Assembly (NCBI GenBank): GCA_021234155.1
Contig: JAJEKV010000056.1
Coordinates: 4,449,330 to 4,513,329 of the forward strand
Direction of reading: 5' to 3'
DNA: 64,000 nucleotides
Source of the DNA: Isoetes taiwanensis
Lineage: Eukaryota; Streptophyta; Lycopodiopsida; Isoetales; Isoetaceae
In this document: piece after piece, positions 1 through 12,080 of the stretch
Position numbering within the stretch: position 1 is the first letter of the stretch
Layout: each line of letters opens with the position of its first letter
Position numbers and translations under genes: made by a program
Notes under the pieces: model-generated
The model's database searches: none
Seen by the model: only the letters and a program-made list of their open reading frames with translations
What the model was told of the DNA's origin: nothing

Positions 1-2705
1 TATAGCTTCAGTATGAATAATATTAGAACTATCAAAGGAATAATAAAATTAGTATCTTAAACCAACCAGATATGAAATCTTTGACTTCTACTACAAAAAG
101 TGGTTTTTTTAATGCAACGAACTTCTCCTCATTGTCAAAGCTAGAAAGCGGTTTTTCAGATGCGGTGGACTCAGCTTGCTTGGTAGAGCTAGAGGGTTTA
201 TTGAGCTTATCCTCCTCGTTGAAGCTAGAAAGTGGATTTTCAGATGCGGTGGAAACTTCCTGCTTGGTAAAGCTAGAAGGGCTAGGAGCTCCAAATAGAG
301 AAGGTTCATTGTAGCTTTTGGAGACATCTACTGCACTTGACGTAAATTTGGAAGCATCAGCATATGCTGCACTTGACTCTTCATTTAGATTTGACTTCAA
401 TTTGAAGCCTGCATGCAGGAACATACAAGAAGAATGAAAAATAACATAAGTTATTCTAATACAAACTATTAACTTTTACATTACCTTGTTTCTCACTTTT
501 TTATTGTCCAGTGTGCTCTTCTTTCTCAATTTCAGGTTGTGTTGCATTCTCCACTTGGATCTTTTGCTCTTCTATCTGTGAGAATAGATATCCCTTATCT
601 CTACTTGTGCTTGCATTTGTGGGATTCATATGGACATCTAAAAGGACAACCAACAAAACCATCAACATTAAATGATGTTAAGAAGTTGATTGCTTAACCA
701 CTTATACATACCATATGAGTGTACAACTTTCTTCACGCCAAATGCAGCAATCCAAGTGGCAGATATGATCTGGTCACAATCTGGGCTACAACACTTATCC
801 CTATAACTGAAAACAAGAAATTATACACATCAATTTAAAGAGCTTAATGATCAAAATATAACTATTGTTAAGATCAAAATTTACTATTGCTCATACCTTA
901 ATAATGAGGCCAAACATTGAATATGGTAAAGATGGTTACACTCTGTAGTAACAAAGGGCAGTGGCTTCCCATCATATTCCAAGAATCTTCTACAATAACA
1001 CGTTCAGGTACACGTTCAGGGATAGGAAATTTGTTTCTATAGACTCGGGTAGATAAGGATCTAGTTTAATCCCGTTCTCAAGGACATTGCAGCCTTCAAT
1101 AAGCCTTTCAAGACACGGTCTGAGTTTTGCAATCTCATCGTTGTCCCCTTGCCTCCTCTTCTCAATAGCATCAAGATCTTCCTCTACAACAACCAATGAT
1201 GCCACAACTTTAACTACCTCGGCTTCCTTCATATCTACCACCTGTCAGCTGCTTCCTTTGTCATTCCTTGCATCAAGCATTTGATGTCTACAATTTCTTG
1301 CATATAATGCTCCTTCTTCTCCCTCAATGATTTGAAGGTTTTCTTCAACTCTTTCCATTTGTTATATGACTGTTGTAGCCTGCAGTCAACCTCTTTCACC
1401 TTCAATTCAGTGGACTCCTTCCATTTTGTCATCACCCGTAAGGAATCTGTAATGAAACAATTCAATAAATTAGTTACAGGGATACAAGTATATTCCACAA
1501 TCTAAAGAAACTTTATTAAAGGCTCAATCCACAATCTATATTCCACTCACTATAATTCAGGTCCAATCTATAAAATATAATCCACAAAGCACAAAGTATA
1601 AATCCTTAACCACAATTTAACCATCACAAATGCAAAACCACAAACCAGCACAAATGCAAAACCACAAACCACAGAACACAATATAAAATTCCCCCAATCC
1701 ACAAACCAAAACATGCAACCACAAACCACAAACTACAGAACACAATATAAAATTCACTCAATCCACAAACTAAGACACCCAACTCATAAACCAAATCCAT
1801 TAACCCCAAACCACAAATCATAAACCACAAACAACAAATCCAAATATATAAACTACAATCTAAATTCACAAACTCTAAATCATAATTATATACTACAAAC
1901 AATATAAATTCACAACTCCAAACCACAATTCTACTAAAGAACTACAATTTAAGAACTCCAAACCACAATTCTACTAAAGAACTACAATTTAAGAACTGCT
2001 GACAAAAACTATCACAAAAACTATGACCACAATAACCAGAAAGGTTAGGCTATGAACAAACCAATGATTATTAAGACTCTACAACGTTTATCAAAAAGTA
2101 CTTACTATCAGAATGTCCAAAGGTAAAATCTCCTTTTTGCATCTCCAACTTTGCCGAAACCACCCACATTGTGTTGCATAAGCTCATTTACAGACAGAAT
2201 GCAAATTAAATAAAATAAAAATTACAACTTGTATTACCATATTTCTGTCTCTTAGACTCCACGGTTTTAGAATATGATGTGGTTCAGTGATGCCTGAATC
2301 TTGTGTAGGTTTTAGTATTTTTTTAGTCCCACTATCTTCTTCGATGGGTATATTATCTTCTTCTAGCATTGAAGGCCTCTTTTTTGAAGCATGCTTATAA
2401 AAACTCAACCAATCTATATCCTTACCTTTAACATCATGCAAAAACCATGCTACAGCCATAACTTGACTAACCTGCCCATTTTGAACATGACTCCTTTCCT
2501 CATAGATTGCCCTATAAATGCTCAGAAAAGCCTCTTTCTTTTCTTTTTTCAGAGTCCTCAATCTATAGGATTGTTTATTCTCCACCTTTGGTCCCCAATA
2601 CTTGCGCATCTCTAATGGATCCACAAACTTTTCCTCATGCTTTAACAAATCCCTGTATGATAATCCACTATCATTCAAGACATTTTTTTCCATTTCTACA
2701 ACCAT
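1..2705 (-). pseudogene. Copy A1: coiled-coil plus RING-like finger gene fragment
   Basis: The minus strand can be read as several exons. The first (about 2238-2702) starts MVVEMEK and ends at a donor ATG|GTAATA. A short exon near 2110-2185 follows, then a coiled-coil exon (about 896-1447) rich in K/E. Its end, with the next exon near 700-805, encodes CPYC...CNHLYHIQC...CCSPDC, a RING-H2-like spacing. Ser/Thr-rich tail exons lie at 32-540. Compared with A2, A1 lacks about ten bases near 1243, which shifts the frame. It also lacks bases near 1005 that encode the first RING cysteines. The intron at about 1500-2050 is a low-complexity CACAAACCACAA stretch. I do not recognise the family. An E3 ligase-like role would be only inference. 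Confidence 0.55.
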
Positions 2706-3520
2706 CACTACAAGAGAAGGGGTCCATTAGTGTCATTGATTGTGTCGATATTTGGCCTAAAATGGCAACTTGAATTTTTTTAATAACTGACGCTATGGAT
2801 GAGGCAACCCGGTGACACAAATGTGGCAATGAGAACGTCATATATAATGTTAGCACATTTGTCACTTATAACGTCAGAATGTTTGTCACTTATAACGTTA
2901 GAGACAATGTCACCTTTAACGTCAAATATAGTGTCGGAACTTTTGTCACCTACAATGCCACCTTTTATGTCAAATATAGTGTCAGTACTTTTGTTACGTA
3001 CAACGTCAGTGGCTACGTCACTTGTTACGTCAAACACGGTGTCACCTAGAAGCCAACTATAATGTCAAGCATAATGCCACTATTAACGTCATTGGTGAAG
3101 TCACTTATAGAGTCGTATGTAGCGTCATCTATAGTTCCACTTACAACTTCACATATACAGTCGCACACTACTTATAATGCTAAATTATGTCAAACCTAGT
3201 GTCTCCTCTAATAGCATCTTTAATGACACTTATAAGACATCTATTTCCTCAATACCAATGTCACCTATGTTGCCAATATCAATGTCATTTATTATGTCGT
3301 CTATATTGTCAATAATAATGTCATTTCTTGATCCATTGTTGCGATATAATTAGTTTTTCTTGTGGCACTAGTAGCTTTTTTACTAGGCCAGCAATTGGGA
3401 CAATATTAATGTTACGTATTGTGTCACTTCTATAATTGGATGATATAGATGTCATTGTTTATGTGGTGGTTAAGGTCATAGATAGTGACATCTAGAGAGC
3501 CAATTATGCTTTAACAAAAT
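2706..3520. mobile_element. CACTA-type transposon end with subterminal GTCA repeats (copy B1)
   Basis: The segment opens with CACTACAAGAGAAGG, close to the CACTACAAGAAAA terminal repeat of plant CACTA (En/Spm) elements. It is followed by dozens of short GTCAC/ACGTCA motifs at 20-30 bp spacing, typical of subterminal binding-site arrays. A possible opposite end, TTTTTCTTGTGG, lies at about 3355-3366, but GTCA motifs continue to about 3500, so the far boundary is unsure. No transposase frame is visible. The end abuts the first codon of the unit A gene: copy A3 shows that locus without CACTACAAG. Confidence 0.6.
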
Positions 3521-4560
3521 CATTACGAGTGACCATTCAATGTCAAAACAATGGATTTTGTAATACAATCTTATAAATTCGCTTAGCCAGATGCATAAAT
3601 TCAAGAATTGCTTTGTAATGTTTTTGTGATACAAAGCTCCCAGAGCTTTTATCTACTCCATATGTGTATAACATGCAAGTTTTCAAGGCGTACGGTACTG
3701 GATGAAAAGGCATGCTTCAATTTCTGCCCATCTATAGGCTTCAAACAGGAACCTAAATTGCCAAAAGCTTTTTGCATAGTGAAAAAAGCCAGATGTGTGC
3801 CGCTGCTACTTCAAAGGCATTAGGAGCACATTGAACCTTGATCATATTTCTTTGAATGTCTTGTTGTTCCCCAATAGAATGCCCAAATCTGCATTTGAAT
3901 CCTGTCTTTCCAACCATTCAAATTGGGCAAGCTCTTTTAGCCATATACATGTGATTATTTTAGCATTTACAGAAAAATTTGAAGAGCATTTTTGAAACCT
4001 AATTTTAAGAGTTTTACTTACCGACAGAGGCCATGTAAAAATATCAATATCCTGTGATAGAGTTTAGAGAAACAGGGCAGTGATACTCGTCTAACAATAC
4101 CGAAGCCAACTGAAAATCTTCTTCTCTTGCATTTCGGTTCTCAAATCATTTTGTTTCTCTTGCAGGATCCAGATTCATGAACCTAGTATTGAAAGAAATA
4201 AGAAACAGAGTCAGTATATGCATTCGTCGAGCCATAGAAGCTAAATGACGGATTTTGATGTCATCTAACCCAATCTGCAAACTTGGGCTTCTGAGAACTG
4301 GCAGCATAGAACATGCAAGCGATTACAGATAGATTCGAATGCTTTGGCTTCACCATGGCTTCCGGTGGCATCACGGCATCTCACTCCATACGAAAGCTTC
4401 TGGCCGCATTTCTTGCTCTCGGGCAGCTGCAACCCTAGCGAGCAACCCTAGCTAGCAGGGGCAGCAGGCTACCGCCAGCAACAGGGATCCAGCAACGAGT
4501 TTCAAATCCATGTCTTCTTTTGAAACCTAGTCACGTTTAAGGATTAATGACTTCACATGG
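3521..4560. repeat. Remainder of unit B1, no clear gene
   Basis: This stretch is matched at about 8413-9440. It holds polypyrimidine-CAG motifs resembling splice acceptors and a short frame with a strong start context near 4355. No conserved domain is recognised. It joins unit A2 abruptly after TTAAGGATTAATGAC, while the B2 copy continues into different sequence at the same point, marking a duplication breakpoint. Confidence 0.5.
4355..4438 (+). other. Short ORF, 27 aa, duplicated at 9254-9337
   Basis: The frame starts in a good plant context (CACCATGGC), reads MASGGITASHSIRKLLAAF... and stops at TAG. The same frame is intact at 9254-9337. The short hydrophobic C-terminal half might be the start of a targeting peptide whose downstream exons are lost. 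It may equally be chance; identity in two young copies is not evidence of selection. Confidence 0.15.
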
Positions 4561-4572
4561 AAATAGGCACAG

Positions 4573-6540
4573 CCGGCAGATATGATCTGGTCACAATCTG
4601 GGCTACAACACTTATCCCTATAACTGAAAACAAGAAATTATACACATCAATTTAAAGAGCTTAATGATCAAAATATAACTATTGTTAAGATCAAAATTTA
4701 CTATTGCTCATACCTTAATAATGAGGCCAAACATTGAATATGGTAAAGATGGTTACACTCTGTAGTAACAAAGGGCAGTGGCTTCCCATCATATTCCAAG
4801 AATCTTCTACAATAGGGACATACACGTTCAGGTACACGTTCAGGGATAGGAAATTTGTTTCTATAGACTCGGGTAGATAAGGATCTAGTTTAATCCCGTT
4901 CTCAAGGACATTGCAGCCTTCAATAAGCCTTTCAAGACACGGTCTGAGTTTTGCAATCTCATCGTTGTCCCCTTGCCTCCTCTTCTCAATAGCATCAAGA
5001 TCTTCCTCTACAACAACCAATGATGCCACAACTTTAACTACCTCGGCTTCCTTCATATCTACCACCTGTTGCACACCTGCAGCTGCTTCCTTTGTCATTC
5101 CTTGCATCAAGCATTTGATGTCTACAATTTCTTGTATATAATGCTCCTTCTTCTCCCTCAATGATTTGAAGGTTTTCTTCAACTCTTTCCATTTGTTATA
5201 TGACTGTTGTAGCCTGCAATCAATCTCTTTCACCTTCAATTCAGTGGATTCCTTCCATTTTGTCATCACCCGTAAGGAATCTGTAATGAAACAATTCAAT
5301 AAATTAGTTACAGGGATACAAGTATATTCCACAATCTAAAGAAAGGCTCAATCCACAATCTATATTCCACTCACTATAATTCAGGTCCAATCTATAAAAT
5401 ATAATCCACAAAGCACAAAGTATAAATCCTTAACCACAATTTAACCATCACAAATGCAAAACCACAAACCAGCACAAATGCAAAACCACAAACCACAGAA
5501 CACAATATAAAATTCCCCCAATCCACAAACCAAAACATGCAACCACAAACCACAAACTACAGAACACAATATAAAATTCACTCAATCCACAAACTAAGAC
5601 ACCCAACTCATAAACCAAATCCATTAACCCCAAACCACAAATCATAAACCACAAACAACAAATCCAAATATATAAACTACAATCTAAATTCACAAACTCT
5701 AAATCATAATTATATACTACAAACAATATAAATTCACAACTCCAAACCACAATTCTACTAAAGAACTACAATTTAAGAACTCCAAACCACAATTCTACTA
5801 AAGAACTACAATTTAAGAACTGCTGTCAAAAACTATCACAAAAACTATGACCACAATAACTAGAAAGGTTAGGCTATGAACAAACCAATGATTATTAAGA
5901 CTCTACAACGTTTATCAAAAAGTACTTACCATCAGAATGTCCAAAGGTAAAATCTCCTTTTTGCATCTCCAACTTTGCTGAAACCATCCACATTGTGTTG
6001 CGTAAGCTCATTTACAGACAGAATGCAAATTAAACAAAATAAAAATTACAACTTGTATTACCATATTTCTGTCTCTTAGACTCCACGGTTTTAGAATATG
6101 ATGAAGCCAATCGTGGTTCAGTGATGCCTGAATCTTGTATAGGTTTTAGTGTTTTTCTAGTCCCACTATCTTCTTCGATGGGTATATTATCTTCTTCTAG
6201 CATTGAAGACCTCTTTTTTGAAGCATGCTTATAAAAACTCAACCAATCTATATCCTTACCTTTAACATCATGCAAAAACCATGCTACAGCCATAACTTGA
6301 CTAACCTGCCCATTTTGAACATGACTCCTTTCCTCATAGATTGCCCGATAAATGCTCAGAAAAGCCTCTTTCTTTTCTTTTTTCAGAGCCCTCAATCTAT
6401 AGGATTGTTTATTCTCCACCTTTGGTCCCCAATACTTGCGCATCTCTAATGGATCCACAAACTTTTCCTCATGCTTTAACAAATCCCTGTATGATAATCC
6501 ACTATCGTTCAAGACATTTTTTTCCATTTCTACAACCATG
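4573..6540 (-). pseudogene. Copy A2: coiled-coil plus RING-like gene fragment, 3'-truncated
   Basis: The minus strand carries the first exon (about 6095-6536), the short exon, the low-complexity intron and the coiled-coil exon (about 4730-5290). The ten bases missing from A1 are present here, so the coiled coil is longer. Near 4850 the bases between the repeated ACACGTTCAGG and GATAGG differ from A3, which removes the frame into the CPYC finger. The copy starts abruptly at GCAGATATGATCTGG and lacks the C-terminal tail exons. It ends against CACTACAAGAGAAGG at 6541. No intact product is expected. Confidence 0.6.
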
Positions 6541-7182
6541 CACTACAAGAGAAGGGGTCCATTAGTGTCATTGATTGTGTCGATATTTGGCCTAAAATGG
6601 CAACTTGAATTTTTTTAATAACTGACGCTATGGATGAGGCAACCCGGTGACACAAATGTGGCAATGAGAACGTCATATATAATGTCAGCACATTTGTCAC
6701 TTATAACGTCAGAATGTTTGTCACTTATAACGTTAGAGACAATGTCACCTTTAACGTCAAATATAGTGTCGGAACTTTTGTCACCTACAATGCCACCTTT
6801 TATGTCAAATATAGTGTCAGTACTTTTGTTACGTACAACGTCAGTGGCTACGTCACTTGTTACGTCAAACACGGTGTCACCTAGAAGCCAACTATAATGT
6901 CAAGCATAATGCCACTATTAACGTCATTGGTGAAGTCACTTATAGAGTCGTATGTAGCGTCATCTATAGTTCCACTTACAACTTCACATATACAGTCGCA
7001 CACTACTTATAATGCTAAATTATGTCAAACCTAGTGTTTCCTCTAATAGCATCTTTAATGACACTTATAAGACATCTATTTCCTCAATACCAATGTTACC
7101 TATGTTGCCAATATCAATGTCATTTATTATGTCGTCTATATTGTCAATAATAATGTCATTTCTTGATCCATTGTTGCGATAT

Positions 7183-7881
7183 TCTAGAATGGGACTCGCA
7201 AGAAACCAACAAACCGCCCTAGATAGGCTTCTCATTCATCTCAGCAGATTTTCTACAATGGTGGACAGTGGGTAGCCGCACACATGCGAACTACCCACGA
7301 AAAATAAAGGGAAAATCCAATTATATCACTTGGACCCCAAAAAATACAATGCTAATAGATGAGTGGCTGATGTACCTCCCGAAAGCTTATCACCGGGATT
7401 AAAAAACCCCGCCCTTTCGGGTTTTCGAGGAAAAACCCTAGTGATAAGCCCTCGGCAAGGGGCTTAGACAAACGTAAGGCATAGACATCGCTCCCAAAAA
7501 ACCCCCGCATGGAAAAGTCGAAACAGATGCCGCTCGCCAACCTGTACCTGCACATCACCAACATAACAAATGAGACAACACAAACACACCATAGAATAGC
7601 ATCACCCAGCGGGTGGAAAAAAGCATCACCCAGCGGGTGGAAAAACATGATAAACAGAAAATTGTGCACAATACAATAAACAAAGAAGGGGGGGAGGGAG
7701 GGTTCAAAGAGAATAAGGTACTGCTGAGAGAAGAGGAAGCGCCGATGAGACGTGGATGCAGAAACACGCCTGAAATAGCGAACTCCCAACCCAAAACGGG
7801 CATGCGCCGCCCGCATGCATGCAAGACATGCATGCTCGTCCCATTCTAGAATGGTGATCCGATGTCTCGGATCGATGCGAT
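7183..7881 (+). mobile_element. Helentron/Helitron2-like non-autonomous element, copy i (699 bp)
   Basis: The element starts TCTAGAATGGGACTCG. Near its 3' end the first 13 bases recur inverted (GTCCCATTCTAGA). A hairpin follows, with stem GATCCGA/TCGGATC at 7856-7873, eight bases before the end GATGCGAT. A terminal motif repeated asymmetrically upstream of a terminal hairpin is the layout described for Helitron2/Helentron-type elements. Against the empty site in B1 (GCGATAT|AATTAG) there is no target-site duplication, as expected for rolling-circle insertion. The interior has no plausible gene. The exact register is ambiguous by one or two bases. Confidence 0.7.
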
Positions 7882-8240
7882 TCTAGAATGGGACTCGCAA
7901 GAAACCAACAAATCGCCCGACTACCAGAGAACTTCCTTACAAACTAGGATCGAGGACGAAGGTCGCGGGGACGAAGGCGAAGGCGAAACGAGGATAGCAT
8001 GAAAGAAACGCCAAATTGGCTAAACCAGGCAGGAAGAAGCCCCTCCCCTGCCTGGAAATAATTCAAAGAAAATAAGGTACTGCTGAGAGAAGAGGAAGCG
8101 CCGATGAGACGTGGATGCAGAAACACGCCTGAAATAGCGAACTCCCAACCCAAAACGGGCATGCGCCGCCCGCATGCATGCAAGACATGCATGCTCGTCC
8201 CATTCTAGAATGGCGATCCGATGTCTCGGATCGATGCGAT
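7882..8240 (+). mobile_element. Helentron/Helitron2-like element, copy ii (359 bp), head-to-tail with copy i
   Basis: It shares about 37 bp at the 5' end and exactly 179 bp at the 3' end with copy i, with only two or three mismatches, but its interior is unrelated. It begins directly after the last base of copy i and ends GATGCGAT, followed by the target's AATTAG. Head-to-tail arrays with conserved ends and divergent interiors are typical of Helitron-group non-autonomous elements. Confidence 0.7.
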
Positions 8241-9253
8241 AATTAGTTTTTCTTGTGGCACTAGTAGCTTTTTTACTAGGCCAGCAATTGGGACAATATT
8301 AATGTTACGTATTGTGTCACTTCTATAATTGGATGATATAGATGTCATTGTTTATGTGGTGGTTAAGGTCATAGATAGTGACATCTAGAGAGCCAATTAT
8401 GCTTTAACAAAATCATTACGAGTGACCATTCAATGTCAAAACAATGGATTTTGTAGTACAATTTTATAAATTCGCTTAGCCAGATGCATAAATTCAAGAA
8501 TTGCTTTGTAATGTTTTTGTGATACAAAGCTCCCAGAGCTTTTATCTACTCCATATGTGTATAACATGCAAGTTTTCAAAGGCGCATGCGGTCTTTGGAT
8601 GAAAAGGCATGCTTCAATTTTCTGCCCATCTATAGGCTTCAAACAGAACCTAAATTGCCAAAAGCTTTTTGCATAGTGAAAAAAGCCAGATGTGTGCCGC
8701 TGCTACTTCAAAGGCATTAGGAGCACATTGAACCTTGATCATATTTCTTTGAATGTCTTGTTGTTCCCCAATACAATGCCCAAATCTGCATTTGAATCCT
8801 GTCTTTCCAACCATTCAAATTGGGCAAGCTCTTTTAGCCATATACATGTGATTATTTTAGCATTTACAGAAAAATTTGAAGAGCATTTTTGAAACCTAAT
8901 TTTAAGAGTTTTACTTACCCGGCCAGAGGCCATGTAAAAATATCAATATCCCGTGATAGAGTTTAGAGAAACAGGCAGTGATACTAAATCTAACAATACC
9001 GGAGCCAACTGAAAATCTTCTTCTCTTGCATTTCGGTTCTCAAATCATTTTGTTTCTCTTGCAGGATCCAGATTCATGAACCTAGTATTGAAAGAAATAA
9101 GAAACAAAGTCAGTATATGCATTCGTCGAGCCATAGAAGCTAAATGACGGATTTTGATGTCATCTAACCCAATCTGCAAACTTGAGCTTCTGAGAACTGG
9201 CAGCATAGAACATGCAAGCGATTACAGATAGATTCGAATGCTTTGGCTTCACC

Positions 9254-9337
9254 ATGGCTTCCGGTGGCATCACGGCATCTCACTCCATACGAAAGCTTCT
9301 GGCCGCATTTCTTGCTCTCGGGCAGCTGCAACCCTAG
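9254..9337 (+). other. Second copy of the 27-aa short ORF
   Basis: This is the same frame as at 4355-4438, in unit B2, with start context ACCATGGC and a TAG stop. See that entry for the reasons to doubt it. Confidence 0.12.
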
Positions 9338-9440
9338 CGAGCAACCCTAGCTAGCAGGGGCAGCTGGCTACCGCCAGCAACAGGGATCCAGCAACGAGTT
9401 TCAAATCCATGTCTTCTTTTGAAACCTAGTCACGTTTAAG

Positions 9441-11773
9441 GATTAATGACAAGACAAATATTGAGGAAGAACGAGACAAAAAAGAAGCTAGGAAAAAAAT
9501 GAAACCTTTTAACTCAATCAATGCAGGTATCTTACTTGGTTGTTTTGTGGATGGTGGTTGAGGTAAAATGCTATTTGACATTACATTGTCATCATCAAAT
9601 TGTATTTCTTGAGCCAAGAGAATTGCTATATATTTAGAGAATTAGTACACTAATTTACTAACTGTAATGGAACAAAAGTGAAGGAAGAATAGTAGATATC
9701 TCTTCGACATTTTTGGTTTCGATTTCCAATTTGCTACTTGTATCTATACCTAAAGAAATTATAGCTTCAGTATGAATAATATTAGAACTATCAAAGGAAT
9801 AATAAAATTAGTATCTTAAACCAACCAGATATGAAATCTTTGACTTCTACTACAAAAAGTGGTTTTTTTAATGCAACGAACTTCTCCTCATTGTCAAAGC
9901 TAGAAAGCGGTTTTTCAGATGCGGTGGACTCAGCTTGCTTGGTAGAGCTAGAGGGTTTATTGAGCTTATCCTCCTCGTTGAAGCTAGAAAGTGGATTTTC
10001 AGATGCGGTGGAAACTTCCTGCTTGGTAAAGCTAGAAGGGCTAGGAGCTCCAAATAGAGAAGGTTCATTGTAGCTTTTGGAGACATCTAATCAAGACTTG
10101 ACGTAAATTTGGAAGCATCAAAGATATCTTTGACTTGACTCTTCATTTAGATTTGATCGCAATTTGAAGCTTGCATGCGAGGGAAGATACAAGAAGAATA
10201 AAAAATAACATAAGTTATTCTAATACAAACTATTAACTTTTACATTACCTTGTTTCTCACTTTTTGATTGTCCAGTGTGCTCTTCTTTCTCAATTTCAGG
10301 TTGTGTTGCATTCTCCACTTGGATCTTTTGCTCTTCTATCTGTGAGAATAGATATCCCTTATCTCTACTTGTGCTTGCATTTGTGGGATTCATATGGACA
10401 TCTAAAAGGACAACCAACAAAACCATCAACATTAAATGATGTTAAGAAGTTGATTGCTTAACCACTTATACATACCATATGAGTGTACAACTTTCTTCAC
10501 GCCAAATGCAGCAATCCAAGTGGCAGATATGATCTGGTCACAATCTGGGCTACAACACTTATCCCTATAACTGAAAACAAGAAATTATACACATCAATTT
10601 AAAGAGCTTAATGATCAAAATATAACTATTGTTAAGATCAAAATTTACTATTGCTCATACCTTAATAATGAGGCCAAACATTGAATATGGTAAAGATGGT
10701 TACACTCTGTAGTAACAAAGGGCAGTGGCTTCCCATCATATTCCAAGAATCTTCTACAATAGGGACATACACGTTCAGGTACACGTTCAGGTGATTCTGA
10801 TAGGAAATTTGTTTCTATAGACTCGGGTAGATAAGGATCTAGTTTAATCCCGTTCTCAAGGACATTGCAGCCTTCAATAAGCCTTTCAAGACACGGTCTG
10901 AGTTTTGCAATCTCATCGTTGTCCCCTTGCCTCCTCTTCTCAATAGCATCAAGATCTTCCTCTACAACAACCAATGATGCCACAACTTTAACTACCTCGG
11001 CTTCCTTCATATCTACCACCTGTTGCACACCTGCAGCTGCTTCCTTTGTCATTCCTTGCATCAAGCATTTGATGTCTACAATTTCTTGTATATAATGCTC
11101 CTTCTTCTCCCTCAATGATTTGAAGGTTTTCTTCAACTCTTTCCATCTGTTATATGACTGTTATATGACTTTGCTGAAACCACCCACATTGTGTTGCGTA
11201 AGCTCATTTACAGACAGAATGCAAATTAAACAAAATAAAAATTACAACTTGTATTACCATATTTCTGTCTCTTAGACTCCACGGTTTTAGAATATGATGT
11301 GGTTCAGTGATGCCTGAATCTTGTATAGGTTTTAGTGTTTTTCTAGTCCCACTATCTTCTTCGATGGGTATATTATCTTCTTCTAGCATTGAAGACCTCT
11401 TTTTTGAAGCATGCTTATAAAAACTCAACCAATCTATATCCTTACCTTTAACATCATGCAAAAACCATGCTACAGCCATAACTTGACTAACCTGCCCATT
11501 TTGAACATGACTCGTTTCCTCATAGATTGCCCTATAAATGCTCAGAAAAGCCTCTTTCTTTTCTTTTTTCAGAGCCCTCAATCTATAGGATTGTTTATTC
11601 TCCACCTTTGGTCCCCAATACTTGCGCATCTCTAATGGATCCACAAACTTTTCCTCATGCTTTAACAAATCCCTGTATGATAATCCACTATCATTCAAGA
11701 CATTTTTTTCCATTTCTACAACCATGAATTTAAGAGACCAAGGATTGAACCAACTCCACAAGGTCAAAATCAA
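9441..11773 (-). pseudogene. Copy A3: most extended copy of the coiled-coil/RING-like gene, internal deletion
   Basis: This copy extends beyond A1 at the 3' side (9426-9760, another Ser/Pro-rich tail segment) and has no CACTA end at the 5' side; the frame runs upstream to about 11773. The coiled coil runs directly into CPYCRRFLEYDG...CNHLYHIQC (about 10660-11136), then CCSPDC in the next exon. The short exon and low-complexity intron are deleted at about 11160, at a TATATGACT microhomology. Bases 10088-10190 differ from A1 mainly where A1 has CTG or CAG. It is the best template for the ancestral gene but is itself broken. Function unknown. Confidence 0.6.
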
Positions 11774-11817
11774 TCAAAATTGGCACTACATACAACAAAA
11801 GCTTTGCCACAAGCTCT

Positions 11818-12080
11818 AGCTATGATCCGACAATCTTTGTGCTATGATCCACAAGCTATGATCCACAAGATCTGGCTGTGCTTCCGCAATCTCTATTTAG
11901 GTCTTTTCACAAGGTCAAAAATCAATGGAAACAAAATGAAAGATCAGATATAGCAAAAGCTTTTCCCAAAAGCTTTTCCCATGATTTGGCAAGCTATGAT
12001 CCGCCAATCTCTATTTGGTGGCTATGATCCACAAGATCTGTTTGGCTATGATCCACAAGCTACGATCCACAAGATCTGGC
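11818..12080. repeat. Short degenerate repeats (GCTATGATCCACAAGATCTGG type)
   Basis: The motif CTATGATCC(A/G)C followed by AAGATCTGG or AAGCTA recurs about seven times, with CTCTATTTAGGTCTTTT also repeated. The stretch lies just upstream of the gypsy gag frame and may be what remains of its 5' LTR or leader, but no matching 3' LTR was found. Confidence 0.4.

Larger units (their letters stand above)
6541..9440. mobile_element. CACTA-like unit B2, interrupted by a Helentron-like insertion
   Basis: The unit repeats B1 almost exactly: CACTACAAGAGAAGG at 6541, the GTCA subterminal array to about 7182, then the rest of the unit from 8241 to 9440. It is split by the 1058-bp insertion at 7183-8240. 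Small differences from B1 cluster near 8575-8600 and 8918-9005. There is no transposase frame. Confidence 0.6.
1..11737. repeat. Tandem array of gene fragment (A) and CACTA-like unit (B): A1-B1-A2-B2-A3
   Basis: Unit A occurs at about 1-2705, 4573-6540 and 9441-11737; unit B at about 2706-4560 and 6541-9440. A1 positions 759-2705 match A2 at an offset near 3.83 kb, and B1 matches B2 at the same offset until a 1058-bp insertion in B2. The three A copies are truncated differently: A1 runs off the window start, A2 lacks the gene's 3' end, and A3 has an internal deletion near 11160. This order suggests unequal tandem duplication of a gene fragment already joined to a CACTA end. The repeats are read directly from the sequence; the history is inferred. 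Confidence 0.85.

Noticed and set aside
1624-1926. 100-codon minus-strand frame (also at 5448-5750)
   Set aside because: It lies in the low-complexity CACAAACCACAA intron of the duplicated gene fragment and is a composition artefact.
2780-3062. Repetitive Ile/Val/Asp-rich and Ser/Thr-rich frames on both strands
   Set aside because: They result from the GTCA subterminal repeats of the CACTA-like unit, not from a protein.
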